6,909 bases of DNA, taken from NCBI GenBank assembly GCA_017997825.1, contig JAGOEH010000166.1:1-6909 (forward strand), given 5' to 3'. Origin of the DNA: Candidatus Delongbacteria bacterium (GTDB taxonomy: Bacteria; JAGOEH01). The notes beneath the pieces were generated by a model. It was not told where the DNA came from. It saw nothing but the letters and a program-made list of their open reading frames with translations, and did not search any database. Below are positions 1 to 6,465 of the stretch, in pieces. Each line of letters starts with the position of its first letter. The stretch's first letter is position 1. The translations under genes were made by a program, and so were the position numbers.

Positions 1-851
1 TAGTACAGCTGAATATCATCCGGTTTGATGGATTGGAGCTGTTGTCCGATTTTATCCTGGAGCAGCCGCTGGACCAGGATGGCTTTCTGGGCTTCCTCCA
101 TGGCTTTGAGGGTTTGGGGATCCTGATCGAGTTGAGCTCGTTTGGCCGATTGGTACATAATCTCGGTTACAATATACTCCTGCAAAAGCTCGGCTCGGGT
201 GGCGGTGGATCCGAGAGTCTTCTGAATACTTTCCGGCAGCCGTTTTAAAAACAGATCGAATTCACTGCGTGTAATCTTTCGCTCGCCAAATTCTGCAATG
301 ACATCATCCGGGTTGGCCGGGGTTTGGGACTGATCCATTCGGGTAAAACGGGACAGTTCCTGCCGCGCTTCCAGCGATTTGTTCAATCGCTCCAGACAGG
401 CCACAATCCGTTTTTTGACCTCGGCGATCTGTGAGAAATCCGGGTGTATGACATCGATCTTATATAAATACCCAAGCGCTTCCGGATAATTGTTCAGTTT
501 ATCCTGATAGATGGTGGCCATCAGGTAATAGAGATTGGCTTTCTGCTTTTTATTGATCTTGAAATTGTTCAGCAGAGTCGAATAGGCATCGATGGCCTGC
601 TGATAGAGTTCTTTGTTCAATAGGGTGTTGGCGAACTCTTTCTCTTTTTCCAGTTCCTTTTCTTTCAGTTTGGCTTGCGGGGAATAAAAGAAAAACTGGT
701 AGATGAAGATCAACAGGAGAAGGATCAGGGATGCAATGGGAATATATATGGTAAATACGGGAGAGGCCGGGGGTGTTCCGCTGATCGGTTTAATCCTCCC
801 GGCAGGAGTGGTCGAGCGGTTTGAATCGTTGGGGGTGAGGGGTTGATTCAT
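1..851 (-). CDS. Membrane-anchored TPR protein with SurA/PpiC-type N-terminal domain (partial, C-terminus beyond left edge)
   Basis: The frame is open from the ATG at 849-851 to the window edge (283 full codons), so the C-terminal part is missing. The start is fixed by AAGGAGG at 859-865, seven bases before the ATG and directly after the DUF58 stop codon. Residues 1-33 are Pro/Ser/Thr-rich with Arg12, Arg19 and Lys21. Residues 34-56 form one hydrophobic segment without a cleavage site, so I infer a membrane anchor with the N-terminus inside. Residues 61-75 are a charged Lys/Glu helix. Residues 73-165 look like tetratricopeptide helices (pattern A..LL....Y..AI..Y..LL, then ANLYYLMATIY and NYPEALGYLY). 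From about 183 (VIAEFGERKITRSEFDLFL) through about 283 the sequence resembles the SurA/PpiC N-terminal chaperone region, ending in a typical KPDDIQLYY. A parvulin isomerase domain would be expected next, but it lies outside the window. It is the fourth gene of the Bat-like operon. The TPR part could instead play the role of BatE. Confidence 0.8.
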   Translation of the reverse strand, partial: MNQPLTPNDSNRSTTPAGRIKPISGTPPASPVFTIYIPIASLILLLLIFIYQFFFYSPQAKLKEKELEKEKEFANTLLNKELYQQAIDAYSTLLNNFKINKKQKANLYYLMATIYQDKLNNYPEALGYLYKIDVIHPDFSQIAEVKKRIVACLERLNKSLEARQELSRFTRMDQSQTPANPDDVIAEFGERKITRSEFDLFLKRLPESIQKTLGSTATRAELLQEYIVTEIMYQSAKRAQLDQDPQTLKAMEEAQKAILVQRLLQDKIGQQLQSIKPDDIQLY

Positions 852-865
852 GATAATTCCTCCTT

Positions 866-1744
866 TTAACGGAATTTTTTGGCTCGTTTCCGGAAGAAGT
901 TGATCAGAATGGGGATATAGGGGCGATCAGATCGGATATCAATAAAATCGATATCGTTTTTTTTAAAAAAACGGGTCAGATCATCCAGTTCATTCTGACT
1001 CTGTTGGCTGAACATCTGTCGAACAATCGGGATCGAGGTATCCAAAATAATTTCTTCACCGGTTTCCGCATCTTCCAGCTCGATGATCCCGACATCGGGA
1101 AGTTCGAGTTCCCGGGGATCCCGGATGGTTAGGGCCACCAGATCGTGCTTATTGGCCGCAATTTTTAGCGGGCGCTCGAAGTTGCTGGAGATAAAATCGG
1201 AGACCAGAAAGACAACCGCCTTTCGTTTGAGTATTTTATTCATGAACTCGAGGGCGGTCCTCAGATCGGTCATTCGATCCTTGGGCTGGAAATAGAGTAG
1301 TTCACGGATCAATCGGAGCACATGCTGTTTGCCTTTTTTGGGAGGCACATATTTCTCGACCTGATCGGTAAAAATGATCAATCCGACCTTGTCGTTGTTT
1401 TTGATGGCGGAAAAGGCCAGTAGGGAGCAGAGTTCGACTGCGATTTCACCTTTAAGCTGCTGGAATGAGCCGAATTCACCGGATGATGAAGCATCGACCA
1501 GCAGCATCAGTGTTAATTCACGTTCCTCTTCATGAATTTTGACGTAGGGTGATCCCATCCGGGCCGTCACATTCCAATCAATGGTACGGATATCATCGCC
1601 GTAGTTGTAGCTTCTGACTTCAGCGAATTCCATGCCGCGGCCCTTGAATACGCTGTGGTATTCTCCGGAAAACACGTCATTGACCAGAGCCCGGGTTCGG
1701 ATCTCGATTTGCTGGACTTTCTTAAGTATCTCTTTCGGAATCAT
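866..1744 (-). CDS. DUF58 family protein with vWA-like MIDAS domain
   Basis: This 292-residue protein is the short, soluble form of DUF58, with no membrane segment. The family signature is clear at residues 34-75: KGRGMEFAEVRSYNYGDD, then IDWNVTAR, YVK and EEER. A von Willebrand A-like domain follows. Its metal-ion-dependent adhesion site is visible as D84-A-S-S-S88, a Thr at 159 (MTD) and an Asp at 183 (VSDF). Genes of this family are typically found beside MoxR ATPases, as here, and are thought to act as their adaptor or client partner; the molecular activity is not settled. The ATG has AAGGA at 1751-1755, six bases upstream. The gap to the moxR stop is 54 bases (1745-1798), the largest inside this operon, with a short GC palindrome at 1790-1797 but no terminator. 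The next gene starts 14 bases after its stop. The family call is secure; a specific function is inference. Confidence 0.93.
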   Translation of the reverse strand: MIPKEILKKVQQIEIRTRALVNDVFSGEYHSVFKGRGMEFAEVRSYNYGDDIRTIDWNVTARMGSPYVKIHEEERELTLMLLVDASSSGEFGSFQQLKGEIAVELCSLLAFSAIKNNDKVGLIIFTDQVEKYVPPKKGKQHVLRLIRELLYFQPKDRMTDLRTALEFMNKILKRKAVVFLVSDFISSNFERPLKIAANKHDLVALTIRDPRELELPDVGIIELEDAETGEEIILDTSIPIVRQMFSQQSQNELDDLTRFFKKNDIDFIDIRSDRPYIPILINFFRKRAKKFR

Positions 1745-1798
1745 GGGTAATCCTTGATGAAGTGAGGATGTGACAGGGACAGTTCAATTCCGGCCGGC

Positions 1799-2791
1799 TC
1801 ATGGAACTTCAACATTGTTCAGGATCTTGATGACGATCTCTTCCGCAACGATCCCCTCGGCTTCCGCTTCATAGGAGATCAGGATGCGGTGCCGCAGTAC
1901 ATCGGGACCGACGGCGCGGACATCTTCCGGGATAACGTACCCGCGGCGGTGCAGAAAAGCATGAGCGCGGGCTGCTTTAGCCAGATTGATGCTGGCCCGC
2001 GGCGAGGCACCGAACGCGATAAAATCAGCTATATCATTCAGTTTGTAATTTTGAGGCTCACGGGTGGCAAATACGATATCCACGATATACCGTTCAATTT
2101 TTTCATCCATGTAGACTTCTTCAACCAGTTTCTGAGCCTGGACCAACTTCTCCGGACTGATGATCTTCTCCAATCCGAAGTTGTGAGAAGTCGCCATCCG
2201 CTTCAAAATCTGAAGTTCCTCGTCACGGGTAGGATAATCGATCTTGAGCTTTAACATAAACCGATCGATCTGAGCTTCCGGCAAAGGATAGGTCCCCTCC
2301 TGCTCGATGGGATTCTGAGTCGCCATCACCAGAAACAGGCTCGGCAGCGGGAAAGTTTCCTTGCCGATGGTGACCTGCCCTTCCTGCATCGATTCGAGCA
2401 ACGCGCTCTGAACTTTGGCCGGGGCTCGGTTGATTTCATCCGCTAAAATCAGATTGCTGAAAATCGGACCCTTTTGGGTGACAAATTCGCCGGTTTTCTG
2501 ATTGTAAATCAGGGTACCGATCAGATCGGCCGGCAGCAAGTCCGGGGTGAACTGCAGACGATGAAAATCAGCCTGGATGATCTTGGAAAAGGTGCTGATG
2601 GTCAGGGTTTTAGCCAGACCCGGTACCCCTTCCAGCAGAATATGGCCTTTGGTCAATAAAGCGATCAGAATTCGCTCTACCATATACGATTGCCCGACGA
2701 TCACTTTCCCGACCTCCTGGACAATCTGCTCGACAAACGCACTTTCCTGGTTTATTCTTTCATTGAGTTTTTTAATTTCCTCACCGGTCAT
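1799..2791 (-). CDS. MoxR-family AAA+ ATPase
   Basis: This 330-residue protein has the complete MoxR set of motifs: Walker A GVPGLAKT at 55-62, Walker B LILADEIN at 114-121 with D118/E119, sensor 1 ATQNP at 157-161, an arginine-finger region DRF at 176-178, and sensor 2 SPRAS at 263-267. Length is normal for the family, and no catalytic residue is missing. MoxR proteins are hexameric chaperone-like ATPases that help assemble or activate proteins containing vWA domains, or insert their metal cofactors; this role is family knowledge, not visible here. The ATG overlaps the TGA of the upstream BatD-like gene by four bases (2788-2791). GGAGGAG at 2797-2803 lies inside the last BatD codons, so translation of the two is probably coupled. 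The DUF58 partner follows downstream. The general symbol moxR is often used, but the methanol-oxidation sense does not apply. Confidence 0.96.
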   Translation of the reverse strand: MTGEEIKKLNERINQESAFVEQIVQEVGKVIVGQSYMVERILIALLTKGHILLEGVPGLAKTLTISTFSKIIQADFHRLQFTPDLLPADLIGTLIYNQKTGEFVTQKGPIFSNLILADEINRAPAKVQSALLESMQEGQVTIGKETFPLPSLFLVMATQNPIEQEGTYPLPEAQIDRFMLKLKIDYPTRDEELQILKRMATSHNFGLEKIISPEKLVQAQKLVEEVYMDEKIERYIVDIVFATREPQNYKLNDIADFIAFGASPRASINLAKAARAHAFLHRRGYVIPEDVRAVGPDVLRHRILISYEAEAEGIVAEEIVIKILNNVEVP

Positions 2792-3711
2792 CGTTTCTCC
2801 TCCATCGTATTGAGGTTGTTTTTGATTTTCAGGATCTCCCGGGCTTTGATAACCAATTCATCCAGTTCGTTTCGGGTGATGCTGCCGGCTGAAAACTTGA
2901 TCAGATCACACCGATCGAAGAAATCCTGGATATCAAATACCCGGCTGTCCGTTAAGCCTTGATTCAGTAATTTTTTGACCACCTCCCGACCGGTCAGGCC
3001 GATACCCGATTGGGTATACTCACGCAAAAAGTGAAGCACCACATGATGGATCCGGTCGATTTTGGTATGGTTGTCGATCTTTTCCTGTACAATCTGCTGG
3101 AGTTCTATTTCGGCCGCTTGTGCCGAATCAAGGGGAATATCCTCGATCGGAGCCGCAGGATGGTGCGCCGCGATTTTTTTCCGGTAGATAATCAGGATCA
3201 CAAATCCGATCGCGCCCAGTAGACAGGCCAGTAAAAAAGCAAAGGAAAATGAGGTCTCCTCGTGGATTAAAGCATCGGTAACCGAGATCGATAACCGTTT
3301 GCTCCATAATTCATAGGTCGAACTGTCCGCTATTGAGCGATATTCAACCCGAATCGGCTCAATGTAAGCCATTCCGATCGTTTTGGGCTTCAAAAAATAG
3401 GTGTACTGCTTGATCGATTCCTCTTGGGTGGTTTGGTTGCTCGAGCCGGAACCTACAATATCCAGGTTGGAAACCTCGGGTATCGGAGGTTCCATTATGG
3501 CAATACCGGTGTGACGGCCGCGGGCGATGACACGAAAATCCAAACGAACAGAATCGTTCAGGGGAATGGAGCTTTGTGAAATGATGACCTGCATCTCGAC
3601 CTGAATGGATGCGGAACCGGATCCCGGGTCGGTATCGGTAGCTTGAGCCCATCCGGAAACCGGAACCATCAATCCCATCAGAATCATCAGTCGTAGAAGA
3701 GTGGTTTTCAA
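2788..3711 (-). CDS. Short BatD-like membrane protein (signal peptide, one beta domain, TM, cytosolic tail)
   Basis: The protein has 307 residues from a TTG start. AAGGAG at 3719-3724 sits seven bases upstream, and the first residues (MKTTLLRLMILMGLMVPVSGWAQA) make a good signal peptide with cleavage after AQA, so TTG is preferred over the ATG at 3685-3687. Residues 36-146 form a beta-rich periplasmic domain with BatD-like wording (DSVRLDFRV, PPIPEVSNLDIVGSGSS, YTYFLKPKTIGMAYIEPIRV). A transmembrane helix spans about 154-176 and is followed by KK. The cytosolic tail (about 180-307) holds a helical region with LLNQGL and FFDRCDLIKFS, resembling the tail of BatD/DUF4381-type proteins. Known BatD proteins are commonly about twice this length with several beta domains, so this is a reduced form. 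It begins the operon and is translationally coupled to MoxR. The overall Bat-family call is good; exact subfamily is uncertain. Confidence 0.8.
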   Translation of the reverse strand: MKTTLLRLMILMGLMVPVSGWAQATDTDPGSGSASIQVEMQVIISQSSIPLNDSVRLDFRVIARGRHTGIAIMEPPIPEVSNLDIVGSGSSNQTTQEESIKQYTYFLKPKTIGMAYIEPIRVEYRSIADSSTYELWSKRLSISVTDALIHEETSFSFAFLLACLLGAIGFVILIIYRKKIAAHHPAAPIEDIPLDSAQAAEIELQQIVQEKIDNHTKIDRIHHVVLHFLREYTQSGIGLTGREVVKKLLNQGLTDSRVFDIQDFFDRCDLIKFSAGSITRNELDELVIKAREILKIKNNLNTMEEKR

Positions 3712-3718
3712 TCTTTAA

Positions 3719-3724
3719 CTCCTT
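3719..3724 (-). promoter_or_regulatory. Ribosome binding site fixing a TTG start
   Basis: On the minus strand AAGGAG is followed by a seven-base spacer (3712-3718) and then TTG at 3709-3711. No ATG lies between, and the first in-frame ATG (3685-3687) would remove the positively charged start of the signal peptide. This site therefore decides the start of the BatD-like gene. Confidence 0.8.
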
Positions 3725-3741
3725 GAAAGAAAATAAACTAA

Positions 3742-3759
3742 TCTGAAAAACGATTCAGA
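3742..3759. repeat. Small inverted repeat upstream of the Bat-like operon
   Basis: TCTGAA (3742-3747) and TTCAGA (3754-3759) are exact inverted arms of six bases with a six-base loop. The element lies about 30 bases before the TTG start of the BatD-like gene. It could be an operator half-site pair or an mRNA leader hairpin. The arms are short and AT-rich, so chance is possible. Confidence 0.3.
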
Positions 3760-3850
3760 ATTCAAAATTGTTTTTTAAACTGGACGAAATGAAAAATGTT
3801 CCCGTGAATGAGAATGAAGAGGGTGGAATGCAGGATTGCCGATAGCGAAA

Positions 3851-4276
3851 CTATTCTTCCGGAATCTGCAGGGATAAACCGATTCCGGACATCATCACTT
3901 CGACACCCAATTGCTGGTAGTCACCGGAGAGCAGAGCCCGATCGATATTGGCATAAAATGAGCATCCGCCGGTTTCTTCGACCACAATGGCGGATACCGT
4001 CTGATCAATCTGGCTGATAAAGGTGACCTCGCCCAGACTTTCGGCGATTTCGAGCTGAATGCAATGGTGAAGCTGAAGGTGGGAATTGGGGGTGTAAACC
4101 AGAATCAGCGCACCATGATAGGTGTCCGGCATCGGATAATAGATCTCCAGGGATAAACGCCGTTCAAAATCACTCTCGTTCAACAGCGTCATGCGGATAT
4201 GGTCACGTTCCTGCTTGACTTTGGCATTCAGCACCTGAGAGATTCTGAGAATGGTAGCGGGATCGAATTGGATCAT
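3851..4276 (-). CDS. Uncharacterised 141-residue protein downstream of cysS
   Basis: I do not recognise this family. The protein is soluble-looking, with no signal peptide or membrane helix. It opens with a likely helix (IQFDPATILRISQVLNAKVKQ). The rest alternates hydrophobic and polar residues in the manner of a beta-rich fold (ALILVYTPNSHLQLHHC, LGEVTFISQIDQ, VSAIVVEETGGCSFYANI, LGVEVMMSGIGLSLQ). It ends in two glutamates. Two cysteines (in LHHCIQ and GGCSFY) and a pair of histidines are present, but no metal or catalytic motif is evident. The start is supported by AAAGGA at 4285-4290, eight bases before the ATG. It begins 19 bases after the cysS stop, so it is probably the last gene of the cheZ-lpxH-cysS transcript. 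A full-length frame with a good ribosome site and tight spacing makes it a real gene; function is unknown. Confidence 0.75.
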   Translation of the reverse strand: MIQFDPATILRISQVLNAKVKQERDHIRMTLLNESDFERRLSLEIYYPMPDTYHGALILVYTPNSHLQLHHCIQLEIAESLGEVTFISQIDQTVSAIVVEETGGCSFYANIDRALLSGDYQQLGVEVMMSGIGLSLQIPEE

Positions 4277-4295
4277 TCTTGAGTTCCTTTAGGTT

Positions 4296-5708
4296 TCAAA
4301 TCAATTTATATGTCGTTTTGTCCGGTCGATCCTCCAGCACAACCGAGAGCTCCTTCAACCGGTCCCGAATCATATCGCTCATTTCCCAGTTTTTGGTTTT
4401 TCGGGCCAGTTGGCGGACCTGAATCAAAAGCTGGATCAGGGAATCGGTGAGGTCGGATTGGGGAAGAGCAGCAACCGGACGAAGCACCCCCAGGATCAGG
4501 TCGATTCGGTTGACGGCATTAAGGATGACGGCAGCATCGAGTTGAGAAAGTTCTCCGGCTACAATCGACGGATTGAGTTCCTTGATGTACTCAAAAAATT
4601 TACCCAAGGCTCCGGAGATGTTAAGATCATTGTCCATTTCGGCTTCAAACTGATTGAGCATGTGCTGGGTTCGTTGCTGGACCCGATCGAGCGGGGAGCC
4701 GGGGCGTGAGATCTGATTCAGATTGTGGACAAAATCTCGGATTCTTTGGATGGTATTGAGCGAAGCCGTGATGCCGTCCAGGGTGAAATTTAGCGGCTGA
4801 CGGTAATGGGTGGATTGGAGGGTATAGCGGATGGCCAGCGGGTCATAGCCCATCGCGGTCAAATCACGCAGGGTGTAGAAATTTCCGAGCGATTTGCTCA
4901 TCTTCTTCCCGTCGACCATCAAATGCGCACAGTGGAGCCAGGTATGGACAAAGGGTTGTCCCGTCGCCGCTTCGGATTGGGCGATCTCGTTTTCATGATG
5001 CGGAAAGAGATTGTCGATTCCTCCGGTATGAATATCAAAGGTTTCACCCAAATATTTCATGCTCATGGCCGAACACTCAATATGCCACCCCGGTCGACCC
5101 TTACCCAGTTCCGTTTCCCAGAAAACATCGCCATCCTCTTCGGTCCAGGCCTTCCATAAGGCAAAATCCCGCGCCTCTTCCTTATCATACTCATCCGAAT
5201 CGATCCGGGCTCCATCCTTCAGTTCTCTGGCTTCCAAATGGGACAGGCGTCCATAATTGGTAAAGGCTTTAATCCTGAAATAGATCGATCCGCGGGAGGT
5301 ATAGGTGACCTGATTGGCTTCCAATCGCCGAATCAGTTTGATAATATCCGGAATGTGATCGGTCGCGGCCGGATAAAATTCGGCCCGCTCGATATTCAGC
5401 GTATCAAGATCCTGAAAAAAAGCCTCTTTAAAGGGCTGGGTGAATGCCGCCAGCGTCTTTCCCTTTTCCCGGCACCCCCGAATCGTCTTGTCGTCGATAT
5501 CGGTCAGGTTCATGACCTGGGTGACCTCATACCCTTTATACTTCAGATAACGCCGAAGCAAATCCTCAAATATGTAAGCCCGGAAATTACCGATATGGGC
5601 AAAATTATACACGGTAGGGCCGCAGGTATAAAAACCGACCTGGCCGGGCCGGATCGGTTTGAATTCATCCATCGAACGGGACAGGCTGTTATAAAAACTC
5701 AATGCCAT
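4296..5708 (-). CDS. cysS: Cysteinyl-tRNA synthetase
   Basis: This class I aminoacyl-tRNA synthetase attaches cysteine to tRNA-Cys in the cytoplasm. From the chosen start it has 470 residues, close to the 461 of the E. coli enzyme. All active-site elements are present: CGPTVYNFAHIGN, with the HIGH-type motif as HIGN at 38-41, and KMSKS at 269-273. The zinc ligands are Cys29, Cys212 (WHIECSAMS), His237 and Glu241 (FPHHENE). The C-terminal half carries the helical bundle (LIQVRQLARKTKNWEMSDMI, then RDRLKELSVVLEDR) typical of CysS, and ends TTYKLI. AAGGAG five bases before the ATG at 5706-5708 sets the start. An in-frame TTG at 5730-5732 would add eight residues and overlap the previous gene, and is less likely. 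The lpxH-like gene ends 10 bases upstream. Nothing is missing or frameshifted. Confidence 0.98.
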   Translation of the reverse strand: MALSFYNSLSRSMDEFKPIRPGQVGFYTCGPTVYNFAHIGNFRAYIFEDLLRRYLKYKGYEVTQVMNLTDIDDKTIRGCREKGKTLAAFTQPFKEAFFQDLDTLNIERAEFYPAATDHIPDIIKLIRRLEANQVTYTSRGSIYFRIKAFTNYGRLSHLEARELKDGARIDSDEYDKEEARDFALWKAWTEEDGDVFWETELGKGRPGWHIECSAMSMKYLGETFDIHTGGIDNLFPHHENEIAQSEAATGQPFVHTWLHCAHLMVDGKKMSKSLGNFYTLRDLTAMGYDPLAIRYTLQSTHYRQPLNFTLDGITASLNTIQRIRDFVHNLNQISRPGSPLDRVQQRTQHMLNQFEAEMDNDLNISGALGKFFEYIKELNPSIVAGELSQLDAAVILNAVNRIDLILGVLRPVAALPQSDLTDSLIQLLIQVRQLARKTKNWEMSDMIRDRLKELSVVLEDRPDKTTYKLI

Positions 5709-5713
5709 ATAAT

Positions 5714-5719
5714 CTCCTT
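5714..5719 (-). promoter_or_regulatory. Ribosome binding site deciding the cysS start
   Basis: AAGGAG lies five bases (ATTAT, 5709-5713) before the ATG at 5706-5708 and shares its first A with the TGA stop of the lpxH-like gene. This favours the ATG encoding MALSFYNS over the upstream in-frame TTG. Confidence 0.8.
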
Positions 5720-6465
5720 CATTCCTTATCAATAGAATACTGCATCATGGTAAATTTGTTTCCGCTGTATACCAAATAATAGTAATCATCCAGCCAGGAT
5801 CCCAGATTGATGAAAAGGGATTCTCCCATCGGCTCCATCCATGCCAGATGGGTGTGTCCGATGATAATGACATCATAGTGCATCTGTTTGAATAATTGCA
5901 CGGCCCATTCCCGATAGTCATCCTTTAGCTGCTGCTTGATGCCTGGATTCAAGCGGCGGCTGCCTTTGGATGTCAGCAGGCCCAGCCGCATGCCCAGATC
6001 AGGGTGTAATAATGCGAACAGCTTTTGGTTAAACGGATTTCTCAGGACCTTTTTCAGACATCGGTACCGCCGATCTTTCCGGGCGAATCCGTCTCCATGG
6101 TGGATGAATACGCTTTTCTTATCCAATTGGGTCACCAGCTCGTCACGATAGAGGGTCATTCCAATCTGGTCCTCAAAAAATGAACCCAGTTTGAAGTCGT
6201 GATTGCCGGCGAAATAATGGATTGTTTTTCCGGCTTGAACAAGCGATTTCAGGGCATGTAAAATTTCAAAATAGTCTTTGGGTATATAATAGCGGTACTC
6301 ATACCAAAAATCAAACATGTCTCCAATGATATACAAATTCCGGATTTGGGGACGGTTGACCACCGATTCCAGAAAATGGATGAATTCATGATGGCGTTGG
6401 GTTTGATCGGGGTAAGAGCGTGGCATAAAATGCATGTCCGCCACAAAAATCGAATCACCGACCAT
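5719..6465 (-). CDS. lpxH: LpxH-like UDP-2,3-diacylglucosamine diphosphatase (metallophosphoesterase)
   Basis: From the chosen ATG the protein has 248 residues, near the 240 of E. coli LpxH. It carries the calcineurin-type metallophosphoesterase motifs in order: DMH at 10-12, GDMFDFW at 48-54, GNHD at 87-90, HGD at 123-125 and GHTH at 203-206, which together hold the two-metal centre. The GDxFDFWxEY, HGDG and LLHPDLG stretches match LpxH-type enzymes, especially Bacteroidetes-like ones. LpxH hydrolyses UDP-2,3-diacylglucosamine to lipid X and UMP in lipid A synthesis, at the inner face of the cytoplasmic membrane. AGGA at 6471-6474, five bases before the ATG at 6463-6465, sets the start. An upstream in-frame TTG at 6478-6480 lacks such support. 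It overlaps the cheZ-like gene by 11 bases, suggesting coupled translation. No other lipid A genes are visible, so the substrate is inferred from family resemblance; another phosphoesterase role remains possible. Confidence 0.8.
   Translation of the reverse strand: MVGDSIFVADMHFMPRSYPDQTQRHHEFIHFLESVVNRPQIRNLYIIGDMFDFWYEYRYYIPKDYFEILHALKSLVQAGKTIHYFAGNHDFKLGSFFEDQIGMTLYRDELVTQLDKKSVFIHHGDGFARKDRRYRCLKKVLRNPFNQKLFALLHPDLGMRLGLLTSKGSRRLNPGIKQQLKDDYREWAVQLFKQMHYDVIIIGHTHLAWMEPMGESLFINLGSWLDDYYYLVYSGNKFTMMQYSIDKE

Larger units (their letters stand above)
3712..3850. other. AT-rich intergenic gap, likely transcription-unit boundary
   Basis: These 139 bases lie between the stop (TAG, 3851-3853) of the unrecognised gene and the TTG start of the BatD-like gene. 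It is the only gap of this size in the window. The part from about 3715 to 3785 is strongly AT-rich, with A/T runs, as expected for a promoter region. I could not find a convincing -35/-10 pair: TTGAAT at 3762-3767 (minus strand) has no good -10 at 16-18 bases. There is no GC-rich hairpin followed by a T run, so I do not call an intrinsic terminator. The promoter role is inferred from position and composition only. Confidence 0.4.

Noticed and set aside
33-248. 71-codon plus-strand frame at the left edge
   Set aside because: It is antisense to the TPR/PPIase gene, whose frame is open for 283 codons with a good ribosome site and clear domains.
1790-1797. CCGGCCGG palindrome just after the moxR stop as a possible terminator
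   Set aside because: The arms are only four bases with no loop and no following T run; DUF58 follows after 54 bases in the same orientation.
1889-2254. 121-codon open frame on the plus strand
   Set aside because: It is antisense to the MoxR gene, which has every family motif; the antisense product has no family signature.
3359-3652. 97-codon minus-strand frame rich in Arg, His and Ser
   Set aside because: It is an out-of-frame reading of the BatD-like gene; the composition is typical of a shadow frame and has no start signal.
3762-3767. TTGAAT on the minus strand as a -35 box
   Set aside because: No acceptable -10 hexamer lies 16-18 bases downstream, so a specific promoter call would be a guess.
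5238-5735. 165-codon open frame on the plus strand
   Set aside because: It lies antisense to the strongly supported cysS gene, shows no recognisable domain, and has no ribosome site I could credit.
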